Positions 53,871-62,168 of a stretch of 64,000 bases of DNA are shown here, piece by piece (position 1 is the stretch's first letter; every line of letters begins with the position of its first letter). Origin of the DNA: Chitinophagales bacterium (GTDB lineage Bacteria; Bacteroidota; Bacteroidia; Chitinophagales; CAIODY01); NCBI GenBank assembly GCA_947449695.1, contig CANFST010000009.1:1-64000 (forward strand), in the 5' to 3' direction. The notes beneath the pieces were generated by a model. The model saw only the letters and a list, made by a program, of their open reading frames with translations. It had not been told where the DNA came from and searched no databases. The translations under genes and the position numbers were made by a program.

Positions 53871-54851
53871 TTATTGAATTTTATTTTTAAGTTCTTCAAT
53901 TTGGGCTGCAAAGAAAACACTTTTTTCGGGTTTTAACAAACTTAACTTCTGATAAGTAGCAATTGCTTTATCATATTTTTCCTGTTGCACATATACTTTA
54001 GCCATAGTTTCGGTTACAAAATCGTCATGACGCTGCATACTGAAGCTCATCAGCTCAGCTAAGTTTACTTTCAAATCATCGGGTTCGCTGTCTTCTTCAT
54101 CGTTGCCAATAAATTCGTTCATTAAAGCCTTGGCTACTTTTAAATTATCAGCAGTTTTTTTATTTAATGCTGCATCTTGATTGATGGTTGAGCCTTTGCT
54201 GAACTGATGCAACCAGGCATTAAAAGATTTAGGCGCTTGAACGGAGTCGGCTGGTAAATTAGTATCTTGTTCCATATTAATATGATCGGTTTCGGCAGGC
54301 AGATTTATTTTAATAGCAGGTATTTCGGCAGCGGCAATGGTTGCTAAAATATCATCGGTTTTTTTTGTTTCAATAGGCCCTATTATTTCTTCAGCTACCC
54401 TTATGTGAATCATTGATAAAGGTTCTAAGGTTTTGTTCTGAAAAGTATCCTGCAACTGATTATTCATTTTAAAATCTAACACAATTGGTTCAAAAGGTTT
54501 GGCAATGGCAGCAGGTTGTTCTATAGCTATGGTTGGCAGTTCGGCAATAACTGTTAAAGCGGCTTCGGGCTTTTGTTCAACTATGTTAACAGGGTTGTCG
54601 ATAGCTATATCCGTTTGTTCAATCAAAACAAATAATTCTTTTCTATCTAATGAGTGTAGCGCCGCCCGTTGCAATTGATGATTAAATTTTTCCGATTCTT
54701 CTATCTGATATTTTTTTGCTAACAATTGCTGTGCTTTTGCAAACCAAGGATATTGCAGCACCAACGATTCTAAATAGTCGGTAGCAAGCCATTTGATATG
54801 GTGTGCATCGGCTAATGCCCTCTGAAAATATGTTTGATTGTTTTGTTGCAT
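53871..54851 (-). CDS. Hypothetical TPR-containing protein in the lptE-secG operon
   Basis: A 326-residue cytoplasmic protein (no signal, no membrane helix). The first 70 residues (WLATDYLESLVLQYPWFAKA) are a conserved block. The middle is low-complexity, rich in Ile, Ala, Glu and Pro. Near the C-terminus a TPR pair (ETMAKVYVQQEKYDKAIATY) is followed by KLSLLKPEKSVFFAAQIEEL. It overlaps lptE by the bases TAATG and precedes secG by 3 bases, so it is translated with them. Its role is unknown; position suggests envelope assembly support. Confidence 0.8.
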   Translation of the reverse strand: MQQNNQTYFQRALADAHHIKWLATDYLESLVLQYPWFAKAQQLLAKKYQIEESEKFNHQLQRAALHSLDRKELFVLIEQTDIAIDNPVNIVEQKPEAALTVIAELPTIAIEQPAAIAKPFEPIVLDFKMNNQLQDTFQNKTLEPLSMIHIRVAEEIIGPIETKKTDDILATIAAAEIPAIKINLPAETDHINMEQDTNLPADSVQAPKSFNAWLHQFSKGSTINQDAALNKKTADNLKVAKALMNEFIGNDEEDSEPDDLKVNLAELMSFSMQRHDDFVTETMAKVYVQQEKYDKAIATYQKLSLLKPEKSVFFAAQIEELKNKIQ

Positions 54852-55354
54852 TACCAGTTTACTACTGATTTATTGTAAATATCATCTACTATCATTTTGC
54901 AAATATCAGCAGCTATTGTATTTTCGATAACGCTTAAATTTTGTGTAGCATCAAAGGTTTCGGTTTTGGTAAACGATTGCGACCATTTTTCTTTTTCCTT
55001 TTTATGATTGACATAATCCATTTTCATGGTTATACTCAATTGATTACCTGTTGAAATATTACCGCTTCGGCCTACTGCAGTAATTGAATAATCAGTTATT
55101 ACACCAGTAAAATCTAAATCACCATTTTTATCTACAATTTTCAAATTCGATTCATTCAAAAATTTATTGCGCATAGCATCCATCATTAATTGGCTCAAAG
55201 CCGAGTTTACTTTTGGCGCCTGATTAGGAATGTAATGAATAGAAACAGTTTTAATATCAGCAGGTAACTGACCTGCTTTTAAAGAATAAAAGCAGCAGCC
55301 ATAAAACCCAATGACAGCTATTGCCACAAACAATAAAAGACGTATTCTTTTCAA
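54851..55354 (-). CDS. lptE: LptE-family LPS assembly lipoprotein
   Basis: Outer-membrane lipoprotein (167 aa) that plugs LptD and helps place lipopolysaccharide. Signal plus lipobox GFYGC with Cys20. The YSLKAGQLPADIKTVSIHYI segment and the DLDFTGVITDYSIT block are typical of the Bacteroidota LptE group. It starts 17 bases after the sigma54 activator and overlaps the next gene by one base. LptD is not in the window. Confidence 0.85.
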   Translation of the reverse strand: MKRIRLLLFVAIAVIGFYGCCFYSLKAGQLPADIKTVSIHYIPNQAPKVNSALSQLMMDAMRNKFLNESNLKIVDKNGDLDFTGVITDYSITAVGRSGNISTGNQLSITMKMDYVNHKKEKEKWSQSFTKTETFDATQNLSVIENTIAADICKMIVDDIYNKSVVNW

Positions 55355-55371
55355 TGCAATTTTTTATTTAA

Positions 55372-56598
55372 TCAAATTTCTTCTAAGCCGTAATCTTTTA
55401 TTTTACGATACAATGTTCGCTCAGAAATACCTAATTCTAAAGCAGCATCTCTGCGTCGGCTTTTATATTTTTTTAAAGCTTTAATAATTAGCTCTTTTTC
55501 TTTTTCGGCAATGTTTAAAGTTTCTTCAACTTCGGGTACATGATTTAACACAATAGGTTGTTGCTGCTGATTAGGCAAGGTGGTCGGGGTGTTGGAATAA
55601 TGAACAGGCGCAGCCTGATTAGTATTAAAATTATCTGCCGCTGAAAACTGAACGGGCATATCATTACCTTGCAATACATTACCAAACGCTTGCTTAAGGT
55701 CGTTAACATCTTTTCTTAAATCATATAGTACTTTGTAAATAATCTCACGTTCGTTAGCAAAATTATTTCCACCCGAATTTGAATTATTGAGAGCCATCGG
55801 AAATGAATCAATTTTACCATCGGGCATAAAGCGCAATAAAGCTGCGCTTGAAAGTTCTTTATCGGTAGATAATACTGAAATCTGTTCTGCTATATTTTTT
55901 AATTCTCTTACATTGCCTGGGAAAGAATAATTAATTAAAATTTGCTTGGCAGCTTCATCTAATTGAATAGGCTGGCGGCGATATTTATCAGCAAAGTCAA
56001 CGCAGAATTTTCTGAATAAAACAGCAATATCATCTTTACGCTCACGAAGTGCAGGCACTTTAATTGGCACTGTATTAAGACGGTAATATAAATCTTCTCT
56101 GAATTTTCCGTTATGAATGGATTCTTTCAAATTTACATTAGTGGCAGCTATAACCCGAACATTTGTTTTCAAAACTTTTGATGAACCTACCCGAATATAT
56201 TCACCTGTTTCTAATACCCTAAGCAATCGGGCTTGAGTTCCTAAAGGCATTTCAGCTATTTCATCTAAAAAAATAGTTCCTCCATTCACTGTTTCAAAAT
56301 AACCTTTACGGCTATCGTGAGCACCAGTGAATGAACCTTTTTCATGACCAAATAATTCTGAATCTATTGTTCCTTCGGGTATTGCACCACAGTTGACAGC
56401 AATAAAAGGATGATGTTTTCTATTTGAAAGCTGATGAATAACTTGAGAAAAAACTTCTTTTCCTACACCACTTTCGCCAGTAATCAAAACAGATAAATCG
56501 GTAGATGCTACTTGCATAGCTACTTGCAAAGCATAATTAAGCGATGGCGTATTGCCTAATATTCCGAACCGTTGTTTGAGAGCTTGTAAATCCACCAT
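55372..56598 (-). CDS. Sigma54-interacting transcriptional activator
   Basis: AAA+ enhancer-binding protein (408 aa) that opens RNA polymerase-sigma54 complexes. The AAA+ domain starts at once, with Walker A GESGVGKE (about 40), the sigma54 loop GSFTGA in HEKGSFTGAHDSR and Walker B GGTIFLDEIAEM. A linker rich in Asn/Gln precedes the Fis-type helix-turn-helix RRRDAALELGISERTLYRKI. There is no receiver or other sensor domain ahead, so its activity must be controlled otherwise. First gene of the lptE-TPR-secG operon, with a promoter box at 56614-56621. Confidence 0.92.
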   Translation of the reverse strand: MVDLQALKQRFGILGNTPSLNYALQVAMQVASTDLSVLITGESGVGKEVFSQVIHQLSNRKHHPFIAVNCGAIPEGTIDSELFGHEKGSFTGAHDSRKGYFETVNGGTIFLDEIAEMPLGTQARLLRVLETGEYIRVGSSKVLKTNVRVIAATNVNLKESIHNGKFREDLYYRLNTVPIKVPALRERKDDIAVLFRKFCVDFADKYRRQPIQLDEAAKQILINYSFPGNVRELKNIAEQISVLSTDKELSSAALLRFMPDGKIDSFPMALNNSNSGGNNFANEREIIYKVLYDLRKDVNDLKQAFGNVLQGNDMPVQFSAADNFNTNQAAPVHYSNTPTTLPNQQQQPIVLNHVPEVEETLNIAEKEKELIIKALKKYKSRRRDAALELGISERTLYRKIKDYGLEEI

Positions 56599-56613
56599 TA
56601 AAAAATTGAACTA

Positions 56614-56621
56614 CAAAAATA
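56614..56621 (-). promoter_or_regulatory. Predicted -7 box of the sigma54 activator operon
   Basis: Minus-strand TATTTTTG fits TAnnTTTG, 16 bases before the start codon at 56598. No clear -33 element. Confidence 0.4.
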
Positions 56622-56667
56622 ATAAATCAAATGAAGCAAGCACACTTATAAAAAGTGATACCAAAAA

Positions 56668-57681
56668 TTATTTCTTTACAGGAACCGCAACAGCACCCAT
56701 TGGTTTTCGAGCAGCTGGTGGTGGCATTTCGAAAATAGAATCTGTCCGTACAATGTAAGTATAGCCTGCTTTTACAGTAATCACTCTATCTCCTTTAACA
56801 ATTTGCGTTACACCTGGTTTACGAATGATATCATCATTCCCCTTGGCCCCCATAGTTTTATCTTTTGCGCTTAAAGGTGTTTTATCTTTAGGATTCATAC
56901 CTCCTGCTACCAGTTTTTTTCCATCTTCTTTTTTTGAGGTGGTTGCTGTTTTAGCGTCTGCTTTTGTATCAGGTTTCTTTGCATCAGCTTTTTTATCGGC
57001 TGGAGAAGTATTGTTATAATCAGTAATTTCTTGTGTTTCGGTTTTGTTAGTAGAATCAGTTGGGGCAACAGCAGCTTTTGCTTTTGCAGCAGCAATTGAA
57101 TCAGCTTTCATTTTAGCAGCAGCTTTTTTAGCTTCAGCTTCTAGTTTCTTTTTTTGCGCTAATTCGGCAGCTTCTTTTTTCTTTTGTTCAGCTATTTTAG
57201 CGGCTTCAGCTTTTTTCTGTTCAGCAATTTTTTGTGCTTCAATTTTTTGCAATTCAACTTTGCCTAAAGGCTTAGGTACATCGGCACTTGATTTATCACC
57301 TGCTTTGCCCCTGTTCGCAATATACTCATTGTCCATCCTAGGATTTTTTCCTTTTTCGTATTTAGCAGGGGTAGCTTGCTTCTGCACATATTCTTCATCA
57401 GCCGATTTGAAAGTATAACTTGCAGTTAAATCAGCAAATAAAGCACTTACAACTGATGCAGGCATATTACTGCGGCTTGCACTTGTAGCTATCATATAAT
57501 CAATTTCAAAATCGCCACTGATTTTATTTTGCTCTTTATATTCTTTTAAAGGCAAATAAACTTTATCGTATTTTTTGTTATTCCAAAGATTAATCAAGTC
57601 GTTTAAAAAATCATTTTGTTGAGCATTGGCAGCTATGTTTAAGCCAATTAATGCGCACACAAGTATCAGAATTTTTTTCAT
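56668..57681 (-). CDS. Hypothetical secreted protein with Lys/Ala-rich coiled coil
   Basis: A 337-residue exported protein. Signal peptide ends IAANAQ. Residues 20-105 are a compact domain (FLNDLINLWNNKKYDKVYLP). Residues 140-200 are a charged helix of EQKK/EAAK repeats, a coiled coil resembling TolA-type spacers. A low-complexity Lys/Thr/Asp tract leads to a small C-terminal end (RVITVKAGYTYIVRTDSIFE). This layout suggests a periplasmic spacer or wall-linked protein. No family is recognised. Promoter box at 57700-57707. Confidence 0.75.
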   Translation of the reverse strand: MKKILILVCALIGLNIAANAQQNDFLNDLINLWNNKKYDKVYLPLKEYKEQNKISGDFEIDYMIATSASRSNMPASVVSALFADLTASYTFKSADEEYVQKQATPAKYEKGKNPRMDNEYIANRGKAGDKSSADVPKPLGKVELQKIEAQKIAEQKKAEAAKIAEQKKKEAAELAQKKKLEAEAKKAAAKMKADSIAAAKAKAAVAPTDSTNKTETQEITDYNNTSPADKKADAKKPDTKADAKTATTSKKEDGKKLVAGGMNPKDKTPLSAKDKTMGAKGNDDIIRKPGVTQIVKGDRVITVKAGYTYIVRTDSIFEMPPPAARKPMGAVAVPVKK

Positions 57682-57699
57682 GGTTGTAATGTGTTTGCC

Positions 57700-57707
57700 C
57701 CAAAAAT
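57700..57707 (-). promoter_or_regulatory. Predicted -7 box of the coiled-coil protein gene
   Basis: Minus-strand TATTTTTG fits TAnnTTTG, 19 bases before the start codon at 57681. Confidence 0.4.
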
Positions 57708-57812
57708 AGAAAAAATACTTTTTGCTTGTTGTTATCTTTTAAAACATTTTAAAATTTTAAGGTTGTGGATAACTTTTAGAACTTTGTATTGCATAGTACC
57801 AACTTATGCCCA

Positions 57813-57820
57813 TATCTTTG
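57813..57820 (+). promoter_or_regulatory. Predicted -7 box of the PadR-PspC unit
   Basis: TATCTTTG matches TAnnTTTG exactly. Transcription would start near 57826, after the frame's first ATG at 57806 and before ATG 57848, which decides the start. Confidence 0.5.
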
Positions 57821-57847
57821 CAGTGCAATTTAACAAGAGCACAAAAA

Positions 57848-58171
57848 ATGAATACCGATAACATACAAGCACAAATGCGCAAAGGAGTATTGGAATTTTG
57901 CATTTTATCCATTATTTCTAAAAACGAATCATACGCATCTGATATCATCAGTTCGCTGAAAGATGCAAAAATATTAGTAGTAGAAGGTACGCTTTACCCA
58001 CTGCTTACCCGATTAAAAAATGATGATTTATTAAAATACAGTTGGGAAGAATCGAAAAGCGGACCACCCCGAAAATATTATCAACTAACAACTAAAGGTG
58101 AAAACGTATTGAAAGAAATGAATAAAACATGGAAAGAATTGGCTTATGCCGTTGAAAAAATAACTAAATAA
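57848..58171 (+). CDS. PadR-family transcriptional regulator
   Basis: A 107-residue winged-helix repressor. MRKGVLEFCILSIISKNESY is the PadR start; VEGTLYPLLTRLKNDDLL (with the turn) and SGPPRKYYQLTTKGE complete the wing. The frame opens at ATG 57806, but the promoter box at 57813-57820 puts the transcript start after it, so ATG 57848 is used. The PspC gene begins 24 bases later, making a regulator-target pair common in Bacteroidota; the PadR likely controls its own operon. The inducer is unknown. Confidence 0.92.
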   Translation: MNTDNIQAQMRKGVLEFCILSIISKNESYASDIISSLKDAKILVVEGTLYPLLTRLKNDDLLKYSWEESKSGPPRKYYQLTTKGENVLKEMNKTWKELAYAVEKITK

Positions 58172-58194
58172 ATAATCTCTAAAACACATATATC

Positions 58195-59748
58195 ATGAAC
58201 AGAATAATTGCCATTAACCTATGCAGCATCGTTTTTCAAATAGATGAAACTGCGTATGATTCATTAAAAAAATATTTATCTGAAATAAAAAATCACTTAG
58301 GTAATACTTCTTCATCGGCTGAAGTTTACCAGGATGTTGAAAATAGAATTGCAGAATTGTTTCAACATAAAATAGCTGATGGTGCTCAAGCCATTTTGCC
58401 AAAAGATGTAGCAGAAGTAATTGAATTGATGGGACAACCAGAACAATTTAAAGAATTTGCTGAGGAGAATAAATCACAACAAAATAATGATGATAACAAT
58501 CAAAATCAACCACCATATTACAGCACAACCAATCCATTTCGACGCATTTATCGCAACCCAGATGATAAAGTGTTAGCTGGTGTTTGCAGCGGCTTGGCGG
58601 CTTATTTTGGTATTGATCCAATTATTATGCGATTGGTTTTTGTTGCTTTATTTTTTGTTGGCGGATCGGCATTTTTAATTTATTTGGTTTGTTGGATAGC
58701 TATTCCACTAGCTAATACTTCAGCTGAAAAAATGGCTATGCAAGGCAAGCCCTTCACTTTTGATGATGTAAAAAAAAACGTGCAACGTGAAGCTAAAGAT
58801 GTGAAACAAAACTTTGAAAAAATGAAAACCGAATATGTGCAAAACCCTAACTACAGCGGCTTTACAGATGTGATAAGAACCATTTTTAAAGTGATTGCAT
58901 TTTCATTTTTAATCATTGGTTTAATGATTCTTATTCCGGTTGCATTTGCCATCATCGTTTCATTTATTGCTGCCGGATTTGCAATTCCGTTTGCTGCGTC
59001 CACATTCATTGCTTCGGGCACACATGCCAATCTAGTATTACTCAGTTTGTTTGCTTTTGTATTTATTCCCATTGCATTAATCATTTATAAATTGATCCGA
59101 TTAATTTTCAGTGCAGGTAAAATGAATAATGTTTTAAAAACCATGTTCACCGTTATCTGGTTTGGCTCTATTGTTTATTTAGTAATTGTTGCTGAAGAAT
59201 TCAGCAACGATTTTAAACATGAACAAACTACCAAACAAGAAATAATAATTGAAAACAAAAATCATAAAACATTTTATGTGGATGCGGAAGATTTAAAATG
59301 GAAAAAACGCAGCCACGGGTTTCATATTGGTATTGAAGGCATTCATTACAGAAGTGTTTTGTTAGATACATTATTAAATGCCAATGTTTCTATGGAAATC
59401 AAAGCTTCAAGCGATAGCTTAATGCATCTGGTTGTTTTAAAATCGGCACATGGAAATACAGATGAAGCAGCGCAGCAACGAGCCAAAGAAATTGTTTATA
59501 CCCCAATTCAAAAAGATTCTATATTAATATTACCCCACTATTTTAAGAAAAATAAAAATCAATTATGGCGAAATCAAAATGTGGATTTAGAGCTACTAAT
59601 CCCATACAGCAAACCTATTCACTTCACAAAAGACGCATTAGATTTAATTGATGATAAATTTTTTCAACCACAATATCAAGATTGGGATGACAACCAAATC
59701 ATTGCTCACAATTGGGTAATGACCAGCAATGGTTTGCGATTAGAGTAA
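58195..59748 (+). CDS. PspC-domain membrane protein
   Basis: A 517-residue envelope-stress protein. Residues 1-85 are a small N-terminal domain (FQIDETAYDSLKKYLSEIKN, then ELMGQPEQFKEFAEEN). Residues 115-175 form the PspC domain (RNPDDKVLAGVCSGLAAYFG) with its first membrane helix. Three more helices follow (about 235-310 and 320-345). The C-terminal 150 residues are soluble and probably periplasmic. Co-transcribed with the PadR regulator. PspC proteins elsewhere sense membrane damage; here the trigger is unknown. A terminator hairpin follows at 59773. Confidence 0.88.
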   Translation: MNRIIAINLCSIVFQIDETAYDSLKKYLSEIKNHLGNTSSSAEVYQDVENRIAELFQHKIADGAQAILPKDVAEVIELMGQPEQFKEFAEENKSQQNNDDNNQNQPPYYSTTNPFRRIYRNPDDKVLAGVCSGLAAYFGIDPIIMRLVFVALFFVGGSAFLIYLVCWIAIPLANTSAEKMAMQGKPFTFDDVKKNVQREAKDVKQNFEKMKTEYVQNPNYSGFTDVIRTIFKVIAFSFLIIGLMILIPVAFAIIVSFIAAGFAIPFAASTFIASGTHANLVLLSLFAFVFIPIALIIYKLIRLIFSAGKMNNVLKTMFTVIWFGSIVYLVIVAEEFSNDFKHEQTTKQEIIIENKNHKTFYVDAEDLKWKKRSHGFHIGIEGIHYRSVLLDTLLNANVSMEIKASSDSLMHLVVLKSAHGNTDEAAQQRAKEIVYTPIQKDSILILPHYFKKNKNQLWRNQNVDLELLIPYSKPIHFTKDALDLIDDKFFQPQYQDWDDNQIIAHNWVMTSNGLRLE

Positions 59749-59772
59749 AGTTACTTTTTATTGATACATATT

Positions 59773-59814
59773 AAGGGGCATAAATTGAATTTCGGATTTC
59801 AATTTGTGCCTTTT
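59773..59814 (+). terminator. Terminator of the PadR-PspC unit
   Basis: A 13-bp stem with one G-U (59777-59789 with 59798-59810, core GGCATAAATTGAA) extends outward by weaker pairs into a T-run. The T-run meets the -7 promoter box of the next gene. Confidence 0.65.
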
Positions 59815-59821
59815 ACATTTG
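59814..59821 (+). promoter_or_regulatory. Predicted -7 box of aspartate kinase
   Basis: TACATTTG matches TAnnTTTG, 17 bases before ATG 59838. It touches the end of the upstream terminator hairpin. No clear -33 element. Confidence 0.45.
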
Positions 59822-59837
59822 TGAAAAATAAAACACT

Positions 59838-61088
59838 ATGCAGGTGCAGGTTTTTAAATTTGGTGGTGCATCTATCAAAAATGCAGCATCTATCAAAAAT
59901 GTTGGCAACATTATTCAAAAATTTTCCGGCAATCAACTCATTTTAGTCATATCTGCATTGGGCAAAACCACTAATTTATTAGAACAGATTTTAAACGAAA
60001 AAATTGCTAATAATCAAATTTGGAAAAGAATTTTAACTGAGTTAAAACAAAGTCATTTTAATATTCTTGAACAATTATCAATTGACGAAACCATACTCGA
60101 TGATTTATTCTATGAATTAGAAAAACAATTTGAAATTGCCACCAATGATAATTTTGATTTTCATTACGATCAAACTATCAGCTATGGAGAATTGCTTTCT
60201 ACCACTATTGTGACAGCCTATTTGCAAAAAATTGATTTGCCCGTACAATGGCTTGATGCCAGAAAAATTATTGCTACCGACGACCACTATCGGGACGCTA
60301 ATATTCAATTGCATCTTATTCAGAAAAACACACATGATTTAATTAAACCAGTTTTAAAAAACAAGCAGATAGTTTTAACTCAAGGATTTATTGGTAGCAC
60401 TAAAAATGGCACCACCACTACGTTGGGCAGAGAAGGCTCTGATTATACTGCAGCCATTATCAGCTATTGTATGCATGCTGGCAATATGACAATCTGGAAA
60501 GATGTGGATGGGGTAATGAACGCTGACCCCAAACAATTTGCGGAAGCAGAAATGATTAAAGAGTTGAGCTATTACGAAGCTATTGAAATGAGCTATTTTG
60601 GAGCAAAAATTATTCATCCAAAAACTATCAAGCCTCTTCAGAATTTGAATATTCCGCTGGTAGTTCGTTCGTTTGATAATATGACAAACACAGGCACAAA
60701 AATATGCAGCACTCATTTACACATCAATTATCCACCTTTGATTGTATTGAAAGAAAATCAAACTTTGCTCAGCATACAAACCAAAGATTTTTCATTTATT
60801 AGTGAAAAACATTTACAGCATATTTTTGCTGTGTTTGCAGATTGTCGTTTGCATCAAAACCTTATGCAAAATGGTGCTATCAGCTTTAGTTGTTGTGTAG
60901 ATAGCAATAACCGAATACAGGAAGGATTAAAAAAATTGCGCAACGATTTCAGGATTTTAGAAAATGAAAATCTACAACTGCTTACTATACGCCATTACAG
61001 CGATGAAATAATCAATCAACTTACACAAGGCAAAAAAATTATGTTGGAGCAAAAAACACGAAACACCATTCAATTGGTTTTGAAATAA
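59838..61088 (+). CDS. lysC: Aspartate kinase
   Basis: Phosphorylates aspartate, the first step toward lysine, threonine and methionine. 416 residues, monofunctional (not fused to homoserine dehydrogenase). FKFGGASIKN (7-16), the nucleotide motif TTTLGREGSDYTAA and IWKDVDGVMNADPK are the kinase signatures; ACT-type regulatory repeats fill the last 130 residues. ATG 59838 is set by the promoter box ahead. Lysine feedback is likely but not shown by sequence. The partner gene lysA is 12 kb away. Confidence 0.93.
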   Translation: MQVQVFKFGGASIKNAASIKNVGNIIQKFSGNQLILVISALGKTTNLLEQILNEKIANNQIWKRILTELKQSHFNILEQLSIDETILDDLFYELEKQFEIATNDNFDFHYDQTISYGELLSTTIVTAYLQKIDLPVQWLDARKIIATDDHYRDANIQLHLIQKNTHDLIKPVLKNKQIVLTQGFIGSTKNGTTTTLGREGSDYTAAIISYCMHAGNMTIWKDVDGVMNADPKQFAEAEMIKELSYYEAIEMSYFGAKIIHPKTIKPLQNLNIPLVVRSFDNMTNTGTKICSTHLHINYPPLIVLKENQTLLSIQTKDFSFISEKHLQHIFAVFADCRLHQNLMQNGAISFSCCVDSNNRIQEGLKKLRNDFRILENENLQLLTIRHYSDEIINQLTQGKKIMLEQKTRNTIQLVLK

Positions 61089-61191
61089 AAATATACTTTT
61101 AAGATACATTTTTCTACGATATGTTTTAGGGGAAATTACGTAGTTATTTTGATAATAAATAATATAAAATTTGTAGGAGCAAAACCCAACT

Positions 61192-62088
61192 ATGCTTATG
61201 AAACACTTTTACAAACCATTGATACTAATTGCTTCGTTATTTTCAATAGGGAAAATTGCTGAAGCAAAATTTACAACCGAAAAAATTACACTTAGTTTTG
61301 GCAGTGGCGCATTATCATTTAAAAATGAAGGAAAGAAAAGTGATAACAAGCCTAGTGAAAAACTAGATGAATCAAAATCGCAGCATAACAACGATTTAAC
61401 ATATTACCCCAACAATTTACTATCATTAAAAGTTTTACTGCGTTCGGTAAGCACTACAAACAACAAATCGGCTACTTCAATTGCCTCAATTAATGGTGCT
61501 TCAGAATCGCTGAAAGAACCTGACAACAAAGCCATCATTATAGAAAATTTCAATGTAAACTGTGTAGAAAAAAGAGAATATTTATTAAGTTGGGAATCAA
61601 CCACCTTTAATGCAAAAGGCAACTTAAAAATCAGCTATTTGGATGAAAAAAACAAACCGATTGAAGTATATCAAACTCAGTTAAAATCGGGTGTAAAAGT
61701 GAATTACACTGCTATTGTCAAACTGAATTCGGCAGCCAACAAGCCTTCGTTTAAAATAGAATTTGAAGATTTAAATAAAAATTCAACCGCTTTAGCAAGT
61801 GTTTCAGATGTCAGCGATGCTGATGGCGAAATGGTAGATATAATAACACAGCAAGAAGAATCGGCTCTATTTGTAAAAACAATTTCTGGAAAGGGCGGGG
61901 AATATAAGCTGGATATATATGATGAAAATGGAAGTTTAGTAATAGCCAATCAGGAGATAGAAATCATGGCTGGCAGTTCGCAAATTATTCCAATGGATTT
62001 ACCGGCAAGCGAACATGGAACTTATTTAGCTGTTCTCTCTAATCAAGGCTCAAAAAAGAAAAAGAAAACTTTTAAAATAACTCATTAG
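61192..62088 (+). CDS. Hypothetical exported protein (298 aa)
   Basis: Signal peptide MLMKHFYKPLILIASLFSIG ends near AEA. An AGGAG about 12 bases ahead of ATG 61192 supports that start over the ATG at 61198. The mature part has a polar spacer, then two beta-rich domains (about 100-190 and 210-290). The end (GEYKLDIYDENGSLVIANQ ... ASEHGTYLAVLSNQG) resembles a sorting-type or Ig-like fold but lacks the full T9SS motif. No family named. A strong palindrome follows. Confidence 0.75.
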   Translation: MLMKHFYKPLILIASLFSIGKIAEAKFTTEKITLSFGSGALSFKNEGKKSDNKPSEKLDESKSQHNNDLTYYPNNLLSLKVLLRSVSTTNNKSATSIASINGASESLKEPDNKAIIIENFNVNCVEKREYLLSWESTTFNAKGNLKISYLDEKNKPIEVYQTQLKSGVKVNYTAIVKLNSAANKPSFKIEFEDLNKNSTALASVSDVSDADGEMVDIITQQEESALFVKTISGKGGEYKLDIYDENGSLVIANQEIEIMAGSSQIIPMDLPASEHGTYLAVLSNQGSKKKKKTFKITH

Positions 62089-62110
62089 CAAGTTCTTATC
62101 TATTTACCCC

Positions 62111-62156
62111 AAATAAAAATAGCGAATTCAAATATTTGAATTCGCTATTTTTATTT
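62111..62156. terminator. Bidirectional terminator, 23-bp perfect palindrome
   Basis: 62111-62133 is the exact reverse complement of 62134-62156, with GC core TAGCGAATTCAAAT and A/T-runs at both ends. It ends the exported-protein gene and the convergent nuoG transcript. Confidence 0.85.
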
Positions 62157-62168
62157 ATTAAAAAGATA

